A DNA stretch of 64,000 bases from positions 1 through 64,000 of the forward strand of contig NZ_AP022810.1 in NCBI RefSeq assembly GCF_009731355.2. Reading direction: 5' to 3'. Numbering within the stretch: the first letter of the stretch is position 1; every line of letters begins with the position of its first letter. Made by a program: the position numbers and the translations under genes. This DNA comes from Desulfuromonas sp. AOP6 (GTDB lineage Bacteria; Desulfobacterota; Desulfuromonadia; Desulfuromonadales; SZUA-540). Positions 21,833-29,578 of the stretch are shown piece by piece. The notes under the pieces are model-generated. The model saw nothing but the letters and a program-made list of their open reading frames with translations. It made no database searches and had not been told where the DNA came from.

Positions 21833-23131
21833 ATGATGCGTACCTGTTGGCTGTTGCTGGTGCTGTTGCTGGTCTGCAGTCTGCCCGCTCCTGCTGCCCA
21901 GATTGTCATAAGTGGTCCGGGCAAGCAGGCCATTCCCCTGGCGGTGACCGAATTTCTGCCCTTGTCGGGCCAGAGCGCCCGCCCGGAGGTGGCCCGCGAG
22001 CTGGACGAGCTGCTGCGAGGCGATTTTGACTTTTCCGGCCTTTTTGCCCTGCTGCCGCGGGAATCCTACCTCAGCGATGCTTCCCGGCTGACCCTGAACA
22101 GCGCCGAAGTGAACTTTGAGCAATGGCGCCTGCTCGGCACCCAGTCCCTCGTCAAAGGCGGTTATGCCGTGCGGGGGGACGAGCTGATCATCGAGGCCAG
22201 GCTGTTCGATGTAGGCAGTCGGCGCATGCTGACCGGGCGCCGCTACCAGGGCAAGCTGGCCGACCTGCGCCGTATGGGCCATACCTTTGCCGACCAGGTG
22301 CTCAAGGCTCTCACGGGAGAAGAGGGACCATTCAACACCCGTATCGCTTTTGTCGGCGCTCACAGCGGTCACAAAGAACTGTATCTGATGGACGTGGACG
22401 GCCGCAACGTCAAGCGCATCACGGACCATCGCTCCATCGTCCTCAATCCCGATTTTTCCCCCGTCGGCAAAGAGATCCTCTTCACCTCCTACAAAGGGGG
22501 CAATCCCGATCTCTATCGAAAGGAAATCTACTCCGGCCGCGAGGCGCGTTTCTCCTACCGGCGCGGGCTCAATATTGCCGGCCGCTATCGGGCCGACGGC
22601 AAAGAGGTCGCTGCGACCCTGTCGCGGGACGGCAATGCCGAGATTTACCTTATCGGCATGGACAGTGCCATTCACAAACGGTTGACGAACAGCTGGGGAA
22701 TCGATGTCGATCCCACCTGGAGTCCTCGCGGCGACGAGATCGCCTTCGTTTCCGATCGCTTGGGCAATCCGCATATCTTCATTGTCGATGTCATCAAGGG
22801 CGAGGTCCGACGGTTGACGCGGGAAGGGAAATACAATGCCACCCCGGCCTGGAGTCCCAAAGGAGATCGCCTCGTCTTCAGCCGACTGGAAGGGGGAGTC
22901 TTTGATATCTACACCATCCGTCCCGATGGCAGCGACGAGCGCCGACTGACCTTCGGACCCGGCAGCAAGGAACATCCCCGCTGGAGTCCCGATGGTCGAT
23001 TTATCGTCTATTCCTCCGACCCAAAGGGTGACAAAGCCATTTACATCATGCGGGCTGACGGCAGCGGCTCCCGCCAGATATCGCCGGCAGGGGGAGAAAG
23101 CCGACATCCGGCCTGGTCCTCCACCTGGTAA
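21833..23131 (+). CDS. tolB: Tol-Pal system beta propeller protein TolB
   Basis: Periplasmic protein that shuttles between Pal and TolA. The 432-residue protein has a signal peptide (cleavage near residue 22, PAPAAQ), the N-terminal TolB domain with PLAVTEFLPLSG, and five to six propeller blades marked by repeats such as NPDFSPVGKEILFTS, DPTWSPRGDEIAFVSD, TPAWSPKGDRLVFSR and HPRWSPDGRFIVYSSD. It starts five bases after tolA, within the same operon. Confidence 0.96.
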   Translation: MMRTCWLLLVLLLVCSLPAPAAQIVISGPGKQAIPLAVTEFLPLSGQSARPEVARELDELLRGDFDFSGLFALLPRESYLSDASRLTLNSAEVNFEQWRLLGTQSLVKGGYAVRGDELIIEARLFDVGSRRMLTGRRYQGKLADLRRMGHTFADQVLKALTGEEGPFNTRIAFVGAHSGHKELYLMDVDGRNVKRITDHRSIVLNPDFSPVGKEILFTSYKGGNPDLYRKEIYSGREARFSYRRGLNIAGRYRADGKEVAATLSRDGNAEIYLIGMDSAIHKRLTNSWGIDVDPTWSPRGDEIAFVSDRLGNPHIFIVDVIKGEVRRLTREGKYNATPAWSPKGDRLVFSRLEGGVFDIYTIRPDGSDERRLTFGPGSKEHPRWSPDGRFIVYSSDPKGDKAIYIMRADGSGSRQISPAGGESRHPAWSSTW

Positions 23132-23241
23132 TCACATTGCTTTTCCCCACGGCTACGTATATGATTTCCATGTTTTTTGCATAGAGTCAGAAACATTCGA
23201 AGTTCACTATAATGCCGTATTTCTGAAAGGAGTCTAGGATC

Positions 23242-23796
23242 ATGAACGTACGTCAGTTTGGAAAAGGGATTTTTCTGGGGGTCTTGGTAGCGCTGCTGGC
23301 GACCGGCTGCGCCAAAAAGCCGGCTCCGGGTGACTCTTTGGAGTCCGATCAGGCCGGCTTCACTCAAGAGACCGTTCCGTCCGATGGCGGCGGCTTCCAG
23401 GAACAGTCCTTCGACGAACAGACCTTTACTGAAGCGCCCGGGTTGGTCGACGCCGACGTGATCACCGGGCTTGAGCGAGTCTTCTTCGAATTCGACCAAT
23501 ACACGCTGACCGAGCAGTCCCGGGAAGTGCTGGCCAACAACGCCCAGTACCTGAAAAACAACCCAGGTGTCAAAGTGGTCATTGAGGGGCACTGCGACGA
23601 GCGCGGCTCCGACGAGTACAACCTGGCTTTGGGTGAGCGCCGGGCGGCCGCGGCCAAAAACTATGTCGTTTCTCTTGGCGTGGCAGAAGATCGCATGACG
23701 ATCATCTCCTACGGCGAGGAAATTCCTCTCGATCCCCGCACCTCGGAAGAGGCCTGGGCCAAGAACCGGCGGGCGGAATTCAAGGCCGTTCGCTGA
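23242..23796 (+). CDS. pal: Peptidoglycan-associated lipoprotein Pal
   Basis: Outer membrane lipoprotein that binds peptidoglycan and TolB. The 184-residue protein has a lipobox LLATGC near residue 22, an unusual acidic, Gln/Phe-rich linker (FQEQSFDEQTFTEAPG), then an OmpA-like domain with VFFEFDQYTLTEQS near 83, EGHCDERGSDEYNLALGERRA near 115 and the terminal NRRAEFK. GGAGT precedes the ATG. A TATAAT at 23208-23213 may mark a separate promoter, although no clear -35 is visible. Confidence 0.95.
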   Translation: MNVRQFGKGIFLGVLVALLATGCAKKPAPGDSLESDQAGFTQETVPSDGGGFQEQSFDEQTFTEAPGLVDADVITGLERVFFEFDQYTLTEQSREVLANNAQYLKNNPGVKVVIEGHCDERGSDEYNLALGERRAAAAKNYVVSLGVAEDRMTIISYGEEIPLDPRTSEEAWAKNRRAEFKAVR

Positions 23797-23809
23797 TTGT
23801 TGCAGAGAA

Positions 23810-23836
23810 GGGGCTGTGCCGAAGAGGCACAGCCCC
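23810..23836 (+). terminator. Hairpin between pal and cpoB
   Basis: GGGGCTGTGCC at 23810-23820 pairs perfectly with GGCACAGCCCC at 23826-23836 around a five-base loop. The T run after it is weak (CGTT), so it may be a partial terminator or an mRNA-stabilising hairpin that reduces expression of cpoB. Confidence 0.5.
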
Positions 23837-23860
23837 CGTTATGCCTGAAGGAGAGAAATA

Positions 23861-24646
23861 GTGAAAGGGTGGAAAGTAATCGTGCTGTTAGGGATGCTGG
23901 CGGTCATGACGGCTGGCTGCATACCGACCCAGCGAGACCTGCGCATGGAACGGGATCTTGAGGAGATGAAGCGCCGGCTGGCCTCCTTTGAACGCAATGC
24001 GGCCCTGCAGCGTCAGGCGGCGCCGGGTGAAAGACGTCTGGACGATGTTGGCCGTCAGGTCGCGGATCTCCAGGCGGCGCTGGACACCTTGCGCGTGGAT
24101 GTGCAGGCCGTCAGTGGCCGGATGGAAGACCTCAGCCGCCAGCGGGAGGAAAGCCGTCAGGAAATGGCCCTGATCCGCGATGATCTGAGCCTGAAGGTCT
24201 CTTCGCTCGAAGACAGGATGGCTGGCCTGACAGCAGGAGCGATCCCTCCGGCTGGCAGTACCATGTCAGCCTCGTCTCCCGAGTTCCTCTACGAAGAAGG
24301 TTTGGCGTTGATCCGCCAGCAGGGCAACTTTGTCGAAGGACGCAAAAGGATGAGCGATTTCGTGCAGAACCATGCCGCGCATCCCCTCGCCGTCAACGCC
24401 ATGTACTGGATTGGGGAGGCCTACTATGGTGAGAAGAAGTACGAAAACGCCATTCTGCAGTTTCAGGATGTGATCCAGAAATATCCGGACAATCCGAAGG
24501 CAGCGGCGGCCATGTTGAAGCAGGGCCTGGCCTTTCACGCTCTTGGAGACGTCAAGAATGCCAAGGTCATCATGCAGAAGGTGATGGAGACCTACCCCAA
24601 GTCGGTAGAAGCCGAAAAAGCCCGCGAACGCCTGGCCGTCTGGTAG
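23861..24646 (+). CDS. cpoB: Tol-Pal associated protein CpoB/YbgF
   Basis: Periplasmic coordinator of Tol-Pal and PBP function. The 261-residue protein has an N-terminal signal with a Cys at a lipobox-like position (MTAGC near residue 20). A coiled-coil region of about 40-125 is rich in Arg, Glu and Leu heptads. The C-terminal YbgF-type TPR repeats run from EFLYEEGLALIRQQGNF to AEKARERLAVW. The start is ATG-like GTG at 23861 after GGAG. It closes the tol cluster and is followed by a strong terminator. Confidence 0.93.
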   Translation: MKGWKVIVLLGMLAVMTAGCIPTQRDLRMERDLEEMKRRLASFERNAALQRQAAPGERRLDDVGRQVADLQAALDTLRVDVQAVSGRMEDLSRQREESRQEMALIRDDLSLKVSSLEDRMAGLTAGAIPPAGSTMSASSPEFLYEEGLALIRQQGNFVEGRKRMSDFVQNHAAHPLAVNAMYWIGEAYYGEKKYENAILQFQDVIQKYPDNPKAAAAMLKQGLAFHALGDVKNAKVIMQKVMETYPKSVEAEKARERLAVW

Positions 24647-24675
24647 TCAGGCGCGCATCATCTCGACAGATCATG

Positions 24676-24708
24676 ACAGAAAAGGCGGCCTTTGGCCGCC
24701 TTTTCTGT
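24676..24708 (+). terminator. Strong terminator of the tol-pal cluster
   Basis: A perfect 15-base-pair stem pairs ACAGAAAAGGCGGCC (24676-24690) with its complement at 24694-24708 around a three-base loop, with A and T runs in the stem. It should act in both directions between cpoB and the convergent glycine-zipper gene. Confidence 0.85.
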
Positions 24709-24733
24709 GTTAAGAGCAAGATTGCAGAATGCG

Positions 24734-25204
24734 CTATTTGACAATCAGCCAGGAACCGTCCGGCTGCCGGCAGGCGGTGCCGTAGGCCAGCTGCTGCTGC
24801 CCGCCGATAATGACCGTTTGCTGGTATTCCCGGCAGTACTGGTTTTCGGCGGCCTGATAGGTGCGTACGGGGGTGAAGGTGCCCGAGTTGCCGCTGTCGG
24901 GGTTGACCCAGTTGGTTGTCTGGTTGGTCCGGGTGTATTCCAGGGCGTACTGGGCATTCTGCTCCATGGCCAGGCGATCGGCACGGTCGAGGGAACGTCC
25001 GATCTCCTGCCCGAGCAGAGCGCCGGCCAAAGTCCCGACCGCAACGGCCACCAGACGGCCTCGTCCCGAACCAACCTGCGCGCCAAGCAGGGCGCCGCCA
25101 GTGGCGCCCAGGAGCGTACCGGTTTCTTCTTTGGGGCCGGCTGTCGGCGCACAACTGGTCAGCAGCATGGTGAGCAGGGTCAGCAGGGCTAATGCTTTTT
25201 TCAT
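24734..25204 (-). CDS. Glycine-zipper 17 kDa surface antigen family lipoprotein
   Basis: A 156-residue protein with a lipoprotein signal (LLTLLTMLLTSC, Cys near residue 18), then the glycine-zipper region TLLGATGGALLGAQVGSGRG followed by AGALLGQEIGRSLDRADRLAMEQNAQYALE. This is the layout of the Rickettsia 17 kDa antigen/SlyB-related family. The C-terminal part has two Cys and a small soluble domain (TYQAAENQYCREYQQTV). Predicted to be an outer membrane lipoprotein that affects envelope stability. GGGGAAC lies upstream of the ATG. Confidence 0.85.
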   Translation of the reverse strand: MKKALALLTLLTMLLTSCAPTAGPKEETGTLLGATGGALLGAQVGSGRGRLVAVAVGTLAGALLGQEIGRSLDRADRLAMEQNAQYALEYTRTNQTTNWVNPDSGNSGTFTPVRTYQAAENQYCREYQQTVIIGGQQQLAYGTACRQPDGSWLIVK

Positions 25205-25404
25205 CGCAGTGTTCCCCCAAAAAGATGTATTTGGTCATCCCCGTCATAAAATAGGTAAATTCGAGTATAGCGGTGCTCCGCGAACTGTCAAGGCGAGGAC
25301 CTGGAAAGCATTTGATCGCTTTTAATCAGAAGGAAGATTGCCCCTTTGGAGGAAGGTGGTAGACTAATGGTGTAAGATGAATATTCAAGCCGGGGAGGTA
25401 GAGC

Positions 25405-25881
25405 ATGAATAAATCGGAAAGCGCCTGTTTAACTTTTGATGGGGCCTGCGACGCGGCCATTGACTTGGAAGGACGCATATATCAGCATTTCCTGCAGGCA
25501 ATTCGCCTGGTCAGGGATGAGGCGGCCGTAGCCATTCTCCGAGACGCGGCGATCGACCGCCTGCAGATTAAACACAAGTTGGAAGAGGCGGCGCTCAAGG
25601 GGGAAATCGACCAGCAGTCCGTTCAGGGGCGCGTGCCGACCATGGAACTGCTGCTGAACTGTTGCGATCCCAGTCAGATTGATGCCAAGGCGGACAATCG
25701 CCAGGCGCTGGCCTTCGCCATCCAGTTGTCCAAGGACGCCCTCAAATTCTACCGCACCATGGCGTCCGAGTGCAGTGGCGCTCCCATGGCTGAGCTTTTC
25801 ACTGTTCTTGGCGACGATCAGACGCGTACGCTGCAGCAGCTCGAGTACACCTATGAGGAGCACTTCCTGCCTGAGAATTGA
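25405..25881 (+). CDS. Ferritin-like/rubrerythrin-fold protein lacking usual iron ligands
   Basis: A 158-residue all-helical protein with the spacing of a four-helix ferritin-like bundle: helices at DAAIDLEGRIYQHFLQAIR, ILRDAAIDRLQIKHKLEEAA, QALAFAIQLSKDALKFYRTM and DDQTRTLQQLEYTYEEHFLP. In rubrerythrin-type proteins the second and fourth helices carry ExxH pairs. Here they read DRLQIKH and DDQTRTL, and the third helix has Lys where Glu is expected. A metal-free or altered site is inferred. GGGGAGGT precedes the ATG. Confidence 0.75.
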   Translation: MNKSESACLTFDGACDAAIDLEGRIYQHFLQAIRLVRDEAAVAILRDAAIDRLQIKHKLEEAALKGEIDQQSVQGRVPTMELLLNCCDPSQIDAKADNRQALAFAIQLSKDALKFYRTMASECSGAPMAELFTVLGDDQTRTLQQLEYTYEEHFLPEN

Positions 25882-25941
25882 GGCGGTAGCCATCCCTCCA
25901 TACTGACCCGCAAAGCGTTAATCAGGAAGGAGATGCGTGTC

Positions 25942-26100
25942 ATGTCCGATGAAAACAGGAGAGCCCCGATAAGGTCAGGGCGGATGGCTTTTTACCTGTT
26001 CCTTGCTGCCATGGCCCTGGGGCTCGCCCTATATGTTCTGGCCAGGGAGCCGGACCCCGGTTTCCCAATCAATATGATTCATCTGCTGTTCAGGGACTGA
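25942..26100 (+). CDS. Small single-pass membrane protein
   Basis: A short frame of 52 codons, with AAGGAG nine bases upstream of its ATG; an in-frame ATG at 25933 is too close to that site. The product has a basic N-terminus, one membrane segment (MAFYLFLAAMALGLALYVLA, residues 15-34) and a short tail FPINMIHLLFRD. No family is recognised. It follows the ferritin-like gene by 60 bases, so the two may be cotranscribed. Confidence 0.6.
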   Translation: MSDENRRAPIRSGRMAFYLFLAAMALGLALYVLAREPDPGFPINMIHLLFRD

Positions 26101-26171
26101 GTTTCAGTCCAAGTCTTTCCTGAGTCTGGCATCCTTCGACGGGACGGTTTCCTTTTTCCGTTTTATGGGAT

Positions 26172-26226
26172 AAAAAAGGGGGACATTCCGGCCTCGCTGA
26201 CTGGCCGGCACCTTTTTCCCCTTTTT
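26172..26226 (+). terminator. Long imperfect hairpin upstream of the MFS gene
   Basis: AAAAAGGGG at about 26172-26181 can pair with CCCCTTTTT at about 26218-26226, with an inner stem CCGGCC/GGCCGG. It ends in a T-rich stretch. It lies after the small membrane protein gene and 20 bases before the MFS start, so it probably ends upstream transcription. Confidence 0.5.
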
Positions 26227-26247
26227 ATTGCCGGACACGAGACAACC

Positions 26248-27603
26248 ATGGAACATCCCACCGCCACTGACCAGCAACGCCGGCGCCTGGTGCCGCTGCT
26301 GTGCTTTATCGTTTTCTTCTCCGTTCTGAACGGCACCATGTTCAATGTGGCGGTTCCCGACATCGCCGCCGAGTTCAATCTCTCCCCCGGCGAGGTCAGC
26401 TGGGTGATCACTATCTATATCGTCGCCTTCGCCCTGGCGGCGGTCACCTATGGAAAGCTGGCCGATCTTTTCCCCGTACGCAACCTCATTACCATCGGCC
26501 TCCTTTTTTTCAACGTCGGCGCCCTGTTGGGCTACGTCGCCGACTGGTATCCCCTGTTGATCGGCGCCCGCTTAATTCAGGCGGTCGGCGGCGGCTCCAT
26601 CCCGGCCATGGGCATGCTGGTGGCGACGCGCTACTTTCCTCCGGACATGCGGGGGCGGGTGCTGGGGGCCGTTGCCTCCACCGTCGCCTTTGCCTCGGGC
26701 GTGGGCCCGCTGGTTGGCGGCCTGCTGGCCGGGAGTTTTGACTGGCGCACCCTTTTCCTCCTCTCGCTTATGACCCTGGCGGCCATCCCCCTGTTTCGAC
26801 GTTTTCTGCCGGCCGAAGCAGGGTCTCGCGGGGAGCTCGACTGCCTCGGCGCCGGCTACCTGGCTGCGGCCGTGGTCCTGCTGCTGCTCTTTGTGGCCCA
26901 GGGGGAAGCCTGGGCGTTGCCCTTGGGGGCGCTGGCCCTGCTGATCTTTGTCCGCCACATCCGCCGCCATCCGGCGCCCTTTGTTCCGGTCTCTCTTTTT
27001 GCCAATTCCCGCTACAGCCTGGGTTTGTTGACTGTCTTTCTGGCCGTGGGGACGGTCTTCGGCATGTTTTTTCTCATCCCCCTGCTTCTTCGGCAGATTC
27101 ATCAGCTCGACACCCTCCAGATCGGCCTGTCCCTGTTCCCCGGCGCCATGGCGGCCGCCATCCTGGGCAACATCGGCGGTCGGCTGGCGGATCGGATCGG
27201 CAGCTCGGTGGTAGTGCGCAGCGGTCTGGTTCTGCTCAGTATCGGGTTTCTGTGGTTGGCCTCCATAGCCGGCCACTCGGCCTGGGCTGTCGCCCTCGTG
27301 CTGATGGTCTGTTATGTCGGTTTTTCGCTGATTCACGCGGCCTTGGCCAAGACCATATCCCTGACTCTCCCGCACGCGCAGGCCGGCATCGGCATGGGCT
27401 TCTACAATCTCGTCTTCTTTACCGCCGGCGCTTTCGGTGCCGCCGTGGCCGCGCGGCTGCTGGAAATGGCTCCCGGCGTCGGTGCGCAAGCGTTGTCGGC
27501 GACTCCTTATCGGCTGGTCTTTCTGCTGTCGGCAGGTACCGATTTGCTGGCCCTGGTCCTTTTTCACTATCGCTTCAGGAGGAGTGAGGAGACAAGCCCT
27601 TGA
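26248..27603 (+). CDS. DHA2-type major facilitator superfamily transporter
   Basis: A 451-residue integral membrane protein with about 14 hydrophobic segments. Family marks include the early FNVAVPDIAAEFNLSPGEVSWVIT, motif A-like GKLADLFPVRNLITIG near residue 71, RLIQAVGGGSIPAMGM near 110 and motif C-like ASGVGPLVGGLLAG near 150. These features suggest a proton-driven drug or metabolite exporter of the EmrB/QacA branch. The substrate cannot be deduced. The DUF488 gene follows after ten bases, probably in one transcript. Confidence 0.88.
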   Translation: MEHPTATDQQRRRLVPLLCFIVFFSVLNGTMFNVAVPDIAAEFNLSPGEVSWVITIYIVAFALAAVTYGKLADLFPVRNLITIGLLFFNVGALLGYVADWYPLLIGARLIQAVGGGSIPAMGMLVATRYFPPDMRGRVLGAVASTVAFASGVGPLVGGLLAGSFDWRTLFLLSLMTLAAIPLFRRFLPAEAGSRGELDCLGAGYLAAAVVLLLLFVAQGEAWALPLGALALLIFVRHIRRHPAPFVPVSLFANSRYSLGLLTVFLAVGTVFGMFFLIPLLLRQIHQLDTLQIGLSLFPGAMAAAILGNIGGRLADRIGSSVVVRSGLVLLSIGFLWLASIAGHSAWAVALVLMVCYVGFSLIHAALAKTISLTLPHAQAGIGMGFYNLVFFTAGAFGAAVAARLLEMAPGVGAQALSATPYRLVFLLSAGTDLLALVLFHYRFRRSEETSP

Positions 27604-27613
27604 GGAGGGGAGG

Positions 27614-27964
27614 ATGTCCCTTTACCTGAAAAGAGCCTTTGAGCCGCCCCAGCCACAGGATGGCTATCGCGTCCTGGTCGATGGCCTGTGGCCGCGGGGC
27701 CTGTCCAAGGACGCGCTGCAGGTACAGGAATGGTTGAAGGAGATCGCGCCGAGCCGTGAGCTGCGGCGGTGGTTCGGGCATGATCCGGACCGGTGGGAAG
27801 AATTCAGGCGCCGCTACTTCGAGGAACTGGAGGCGAAGGGGGAAGCGCTGACAGAACTGCGGGAGCGAGCCAGGCAGGGGACCCTGACTCTGGTCTACGC
27901 CGCCCGCGACGAGGAGCACAACAACGCCGTGGCGCTGCGGGACTATCTGCTCCGTCGGAAGTGA
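27614..27964 (+). CDS. DUF488 family protein
   Basis: A 116-residue protein with the DUF488/YeaO pattern: LYLKRAFEPPQPQDGYRVLVDG, WPRGLSKD near residue 34, LKEIAPSRELRRWFGHDPDRW and the C-terminal LVYAARDEEHNNAVALRDYL. YeaO-like proteins are small cytoplasmic proteins of unknown activity. The ATG at 27614 directly follows AGGAGGGGAGG, a strong ribosome binding site. It follows the MFS gene with a ten-base gap. Confidence 0.88.
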   Translation: MSLYLKRAFEPPQPQDGYRVLVDGLWPRGLSKDALQVQEWLKEIAPSRELRRWFGHDPDRWEEFRRRYFEELEAKGEALTELRERARQGTLTLVYAARDEEHNNAVALRDYLLRRK

Positions 27965-28009
27965 GGGGCAGGTCCGCCAGCAGACGAGCCTGCCCTCAAG
28001 AGGGGAGGC

Positions 28010-28633
28010 CTAGTGCTGATGAGCGTTCGGCGCCGCTGGCTGGCCGTGATGGGGTCCCTCATGCACGGCTTTGGCGATGCCCTCGACATAATGCACGTAG
28101 GTGACATAGGCCTCGACGAACTCGCGTCCGGCTGCCACGCTGCTGTTGGCCTGCTGCCGGGCCTCATGGGCAAGCTGGAAATAGTCCCGCACGCCTTCTT
28201 CCGCATGGGCGGCAATGGCTTTAGCCAGATCGTCGACGGAGCCCTGCTGCAGGGCCCGATCGGCGCGGGCTACAACCGGAGCGATGGCGCCGGCGGGCTT
28301 GAGGCCGGTGTAGGGTGCCCCTTCACCGGCCCGGTGAATGCGCACCAGGGTTTCAAAGAAGTAACGATCGGCCAGCTCCTTGGCCGCCGGGGAGAGCTGA
28401 CGCACGGCGAGGGTCTGCGTGAAGGCGGCGCGTATCGCCTCTTCATCGGCGGCCCTTACCCACTTGAGGACGGGGGTGACATCCTGGTTTTCCAGGGCGC
28501 CCTTTGCCTCGACCACCACCGGGCCATCGAGGGCATCGCAGTGGGCGGCGGCCAGCCCCGGCAGCAGCAAGCCTGCCAGCAGCAGAAAGATGGTTACCCG
28601 TCTCAACAGCGCCTGTCGTCCCATTTCTTTCAT
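28010..28633 (-). CDS. Exported DUF6448-like protein with His-rich tail
   Basis: A 207-residue protein with a signal peptide (cleavage near residue 30, GLAAAHC). A mostly helical domain begins HCDALDGPVVVEAKGALENQ and contains YFFETLVRIHRAGEGAPYTGLKP near 90. The end is His-rich (GPHHGQPAAPNAHQH), suggesting metal contact. The DUF6448 assignment is from memory of the HCD-LDGPV start. AAGGAG precedes the ATG. It lies 34 bases downstream of ric, so it probably shares its transcript and conditions. Confidence 0.75.
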   Translation of the reverse strand: MKEMGRQALLRRVTIFLLLAGLLLPGLAAAHCDALDGPVVVEAKGALENQDVTPVLKWVRAADEEAIRAAFTQTLAVRQLSPAAKELADRYFFETLVRIHRAGEGAPYTGLKPAGAIAPVVARADRALQQGSVDDLAKAIAAHAEEGVRDYFQLAHEARQQANSSVAAGREFVEAYVTYVHYVEGIAKAVHEGPHHGQPAAPNAHQH

Positions 28634-28667
28634 CGCAAACTCCTTTCAATCTTGAATCCCGACAGCC

Positions 28668-29411
28668 TCATGCCGCCGGCAACAGTTTGGCCGCTTTGGG
28701 GAAGAGGATATTATTCTCCAGATGCACGTGCTTGTGGAGGTCGTCCTCAAATTCCTTGAGCAGGCGATAGGTGACTGCGAAGGTGTTGCAGACATCGGCG
28801 GGGATCGTGTAGTCGCCAGCCAGACGCCGGATTTCGTGAGTCGCCTCGCCAATGGCCTCATGGTCACGATGGAGGGTCTCCAGCGTCCGTCGCAGGTGAC
28901 TGGCATCCTCTGTGGTCGGTGCGGTGCCGGCCTGGTGGGCGGCTTCGATGCCCTTGATGGCGGGAAAGAAGACCTCTTCCTCTTCGCGCAGGTGCTCCAC
29001 CATGTCGGCGGCGATGCTGTCGAAAAGGGTGGCGATGCGAACCACCTCGGGGTGGTGTTCGCCGTGGACCTCGGCGATCTTGTGGGCGTAGGCGGCGATC
29101 TGACCCAGATTGTCGTTGAGCCAGGCATGGTGGTTGTTGACGATATAATCGGCCAGAAAGGCCAGATCCCAGGCGGCGTAGTTTTCGTGCCCGCTAGTCG
29201 CCGTTTCTTTGGCTGCCTCGAGTTCACGAAGGAGGTCGTCGGGGTCGAGACCCTTGTCGCGGGCGGCGTTGCCCAGGGTCACCTGGCCGCCGCAGCAGAA
29301 GTCGATGCCGTGTTTCTCGAAGACGGCGGCGTTCCGGTAATCCTCGGCGACCAGGTCGCCAATGGTCTGTTCCAAACGGTTTTGATTCGGTGTTGTGGTC
29401 TTGATTGTCAT
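28668..29411 (-). CDS. ric: Iron-sulphur cluster repair di-iron protein (RIC/ScdA/YtfE family)
   Basis: RIC proteins restore iron-sulphur clusters damaged by nitric oxide or peroxide. The 247-residue protein has the N-terminal DUF542/ScdA domain (EKHGIDFCCGGQVTLGNAA with the conserved Cys pair near residue 38) and a hemerythrin-like domain supplying His and Glu ligands (IVNNHHAWL, EHHPEVVRI, HLREEEEVFFPAI, LHRDHEAIG, HKHVHLENNILFP). An FNR/HcpR-type palindrome lies about 96 bases upstream. The downstream DUF6448-like gene is on the same strand. Confidence 0.94.
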   Translation of the reverse strand: MTIKTTTPNQNRLEQTIGDLVAEDYRNAAVFEKHGIDFCCGGQVTLGNAARDKGLDPDDLLRELEAAKETATSGHENYAAWDLAFLADYIVNNHHAWLNDNLGQIAAYAHKIAEVHGEHHPEVVRIATLFDSIAADMVEHLREEEEVFFPAIKGIEAAHQAGTAPTTEDASHLRRTLETLHRDHEAIGEATHEIRRLAGDYTIPADVCNTFAVTYRLLKEFEDDLHKHVHLENNILFPKAAKLLPAA

Positions 29412-29478
29412 AGGTCACCTCTGCTTTCTGAAAAAACGCCAGAGTGCGTGTTTGTGAAGAAAAGGCGCTGTTGAGAAA

Positions 29479-29520
29479 AATTTAACAGAAAGACCCGGGT
29501 CAGAAATTGACCCGGGTCAA
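29479..29520 (-). promoter_or_regulatory. FNR/HcpR-type operator and predicted ric promoter
   Basis: TTGACCCGGGTCAA at 29507-29520 is a perfect 14-base palindrome of the CRP/FNR superfamily form TTGA-N6-TCAA. A minus-strand -10 hexamer TAAATT lies at 29484-29479, which predicts +1 at 29472 and puts the palindrome centre at -41.5, the classic class II activator position. A second, weaker copy AGACCCGGGTCA at 29491-29502 adjoins it. Confidence 0.65.
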
Positions 29521-29578
29521 AGAGAAACCATTTTCTTTACTAATATACCAGGAAATCGCCGAAAGGACCGAAATCCGC

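Noticed and set aside
21683-23107. A 474-codon frame antisense to tolB
   Set aside because: tolB has clear propeller motifs and operon context; the antisense frame has no start signal or family features.
23177-23213. A complete promoter for pal (TATAAT at 23208-23213)
   Set aside because: The -10 is good, but no acceptable -35 lies at 16-18 bases; the TTTGCAT stretch is about 25 bases away. It is mentioned under pal only as a possibility.
26572-27567. A 331-codon frame antisense to the MFS gene
   Set aside because: Low-complexity Gln/Gly/Arg-rich translation typical of an antisense shadow over a GC-rich membrane protein gene.
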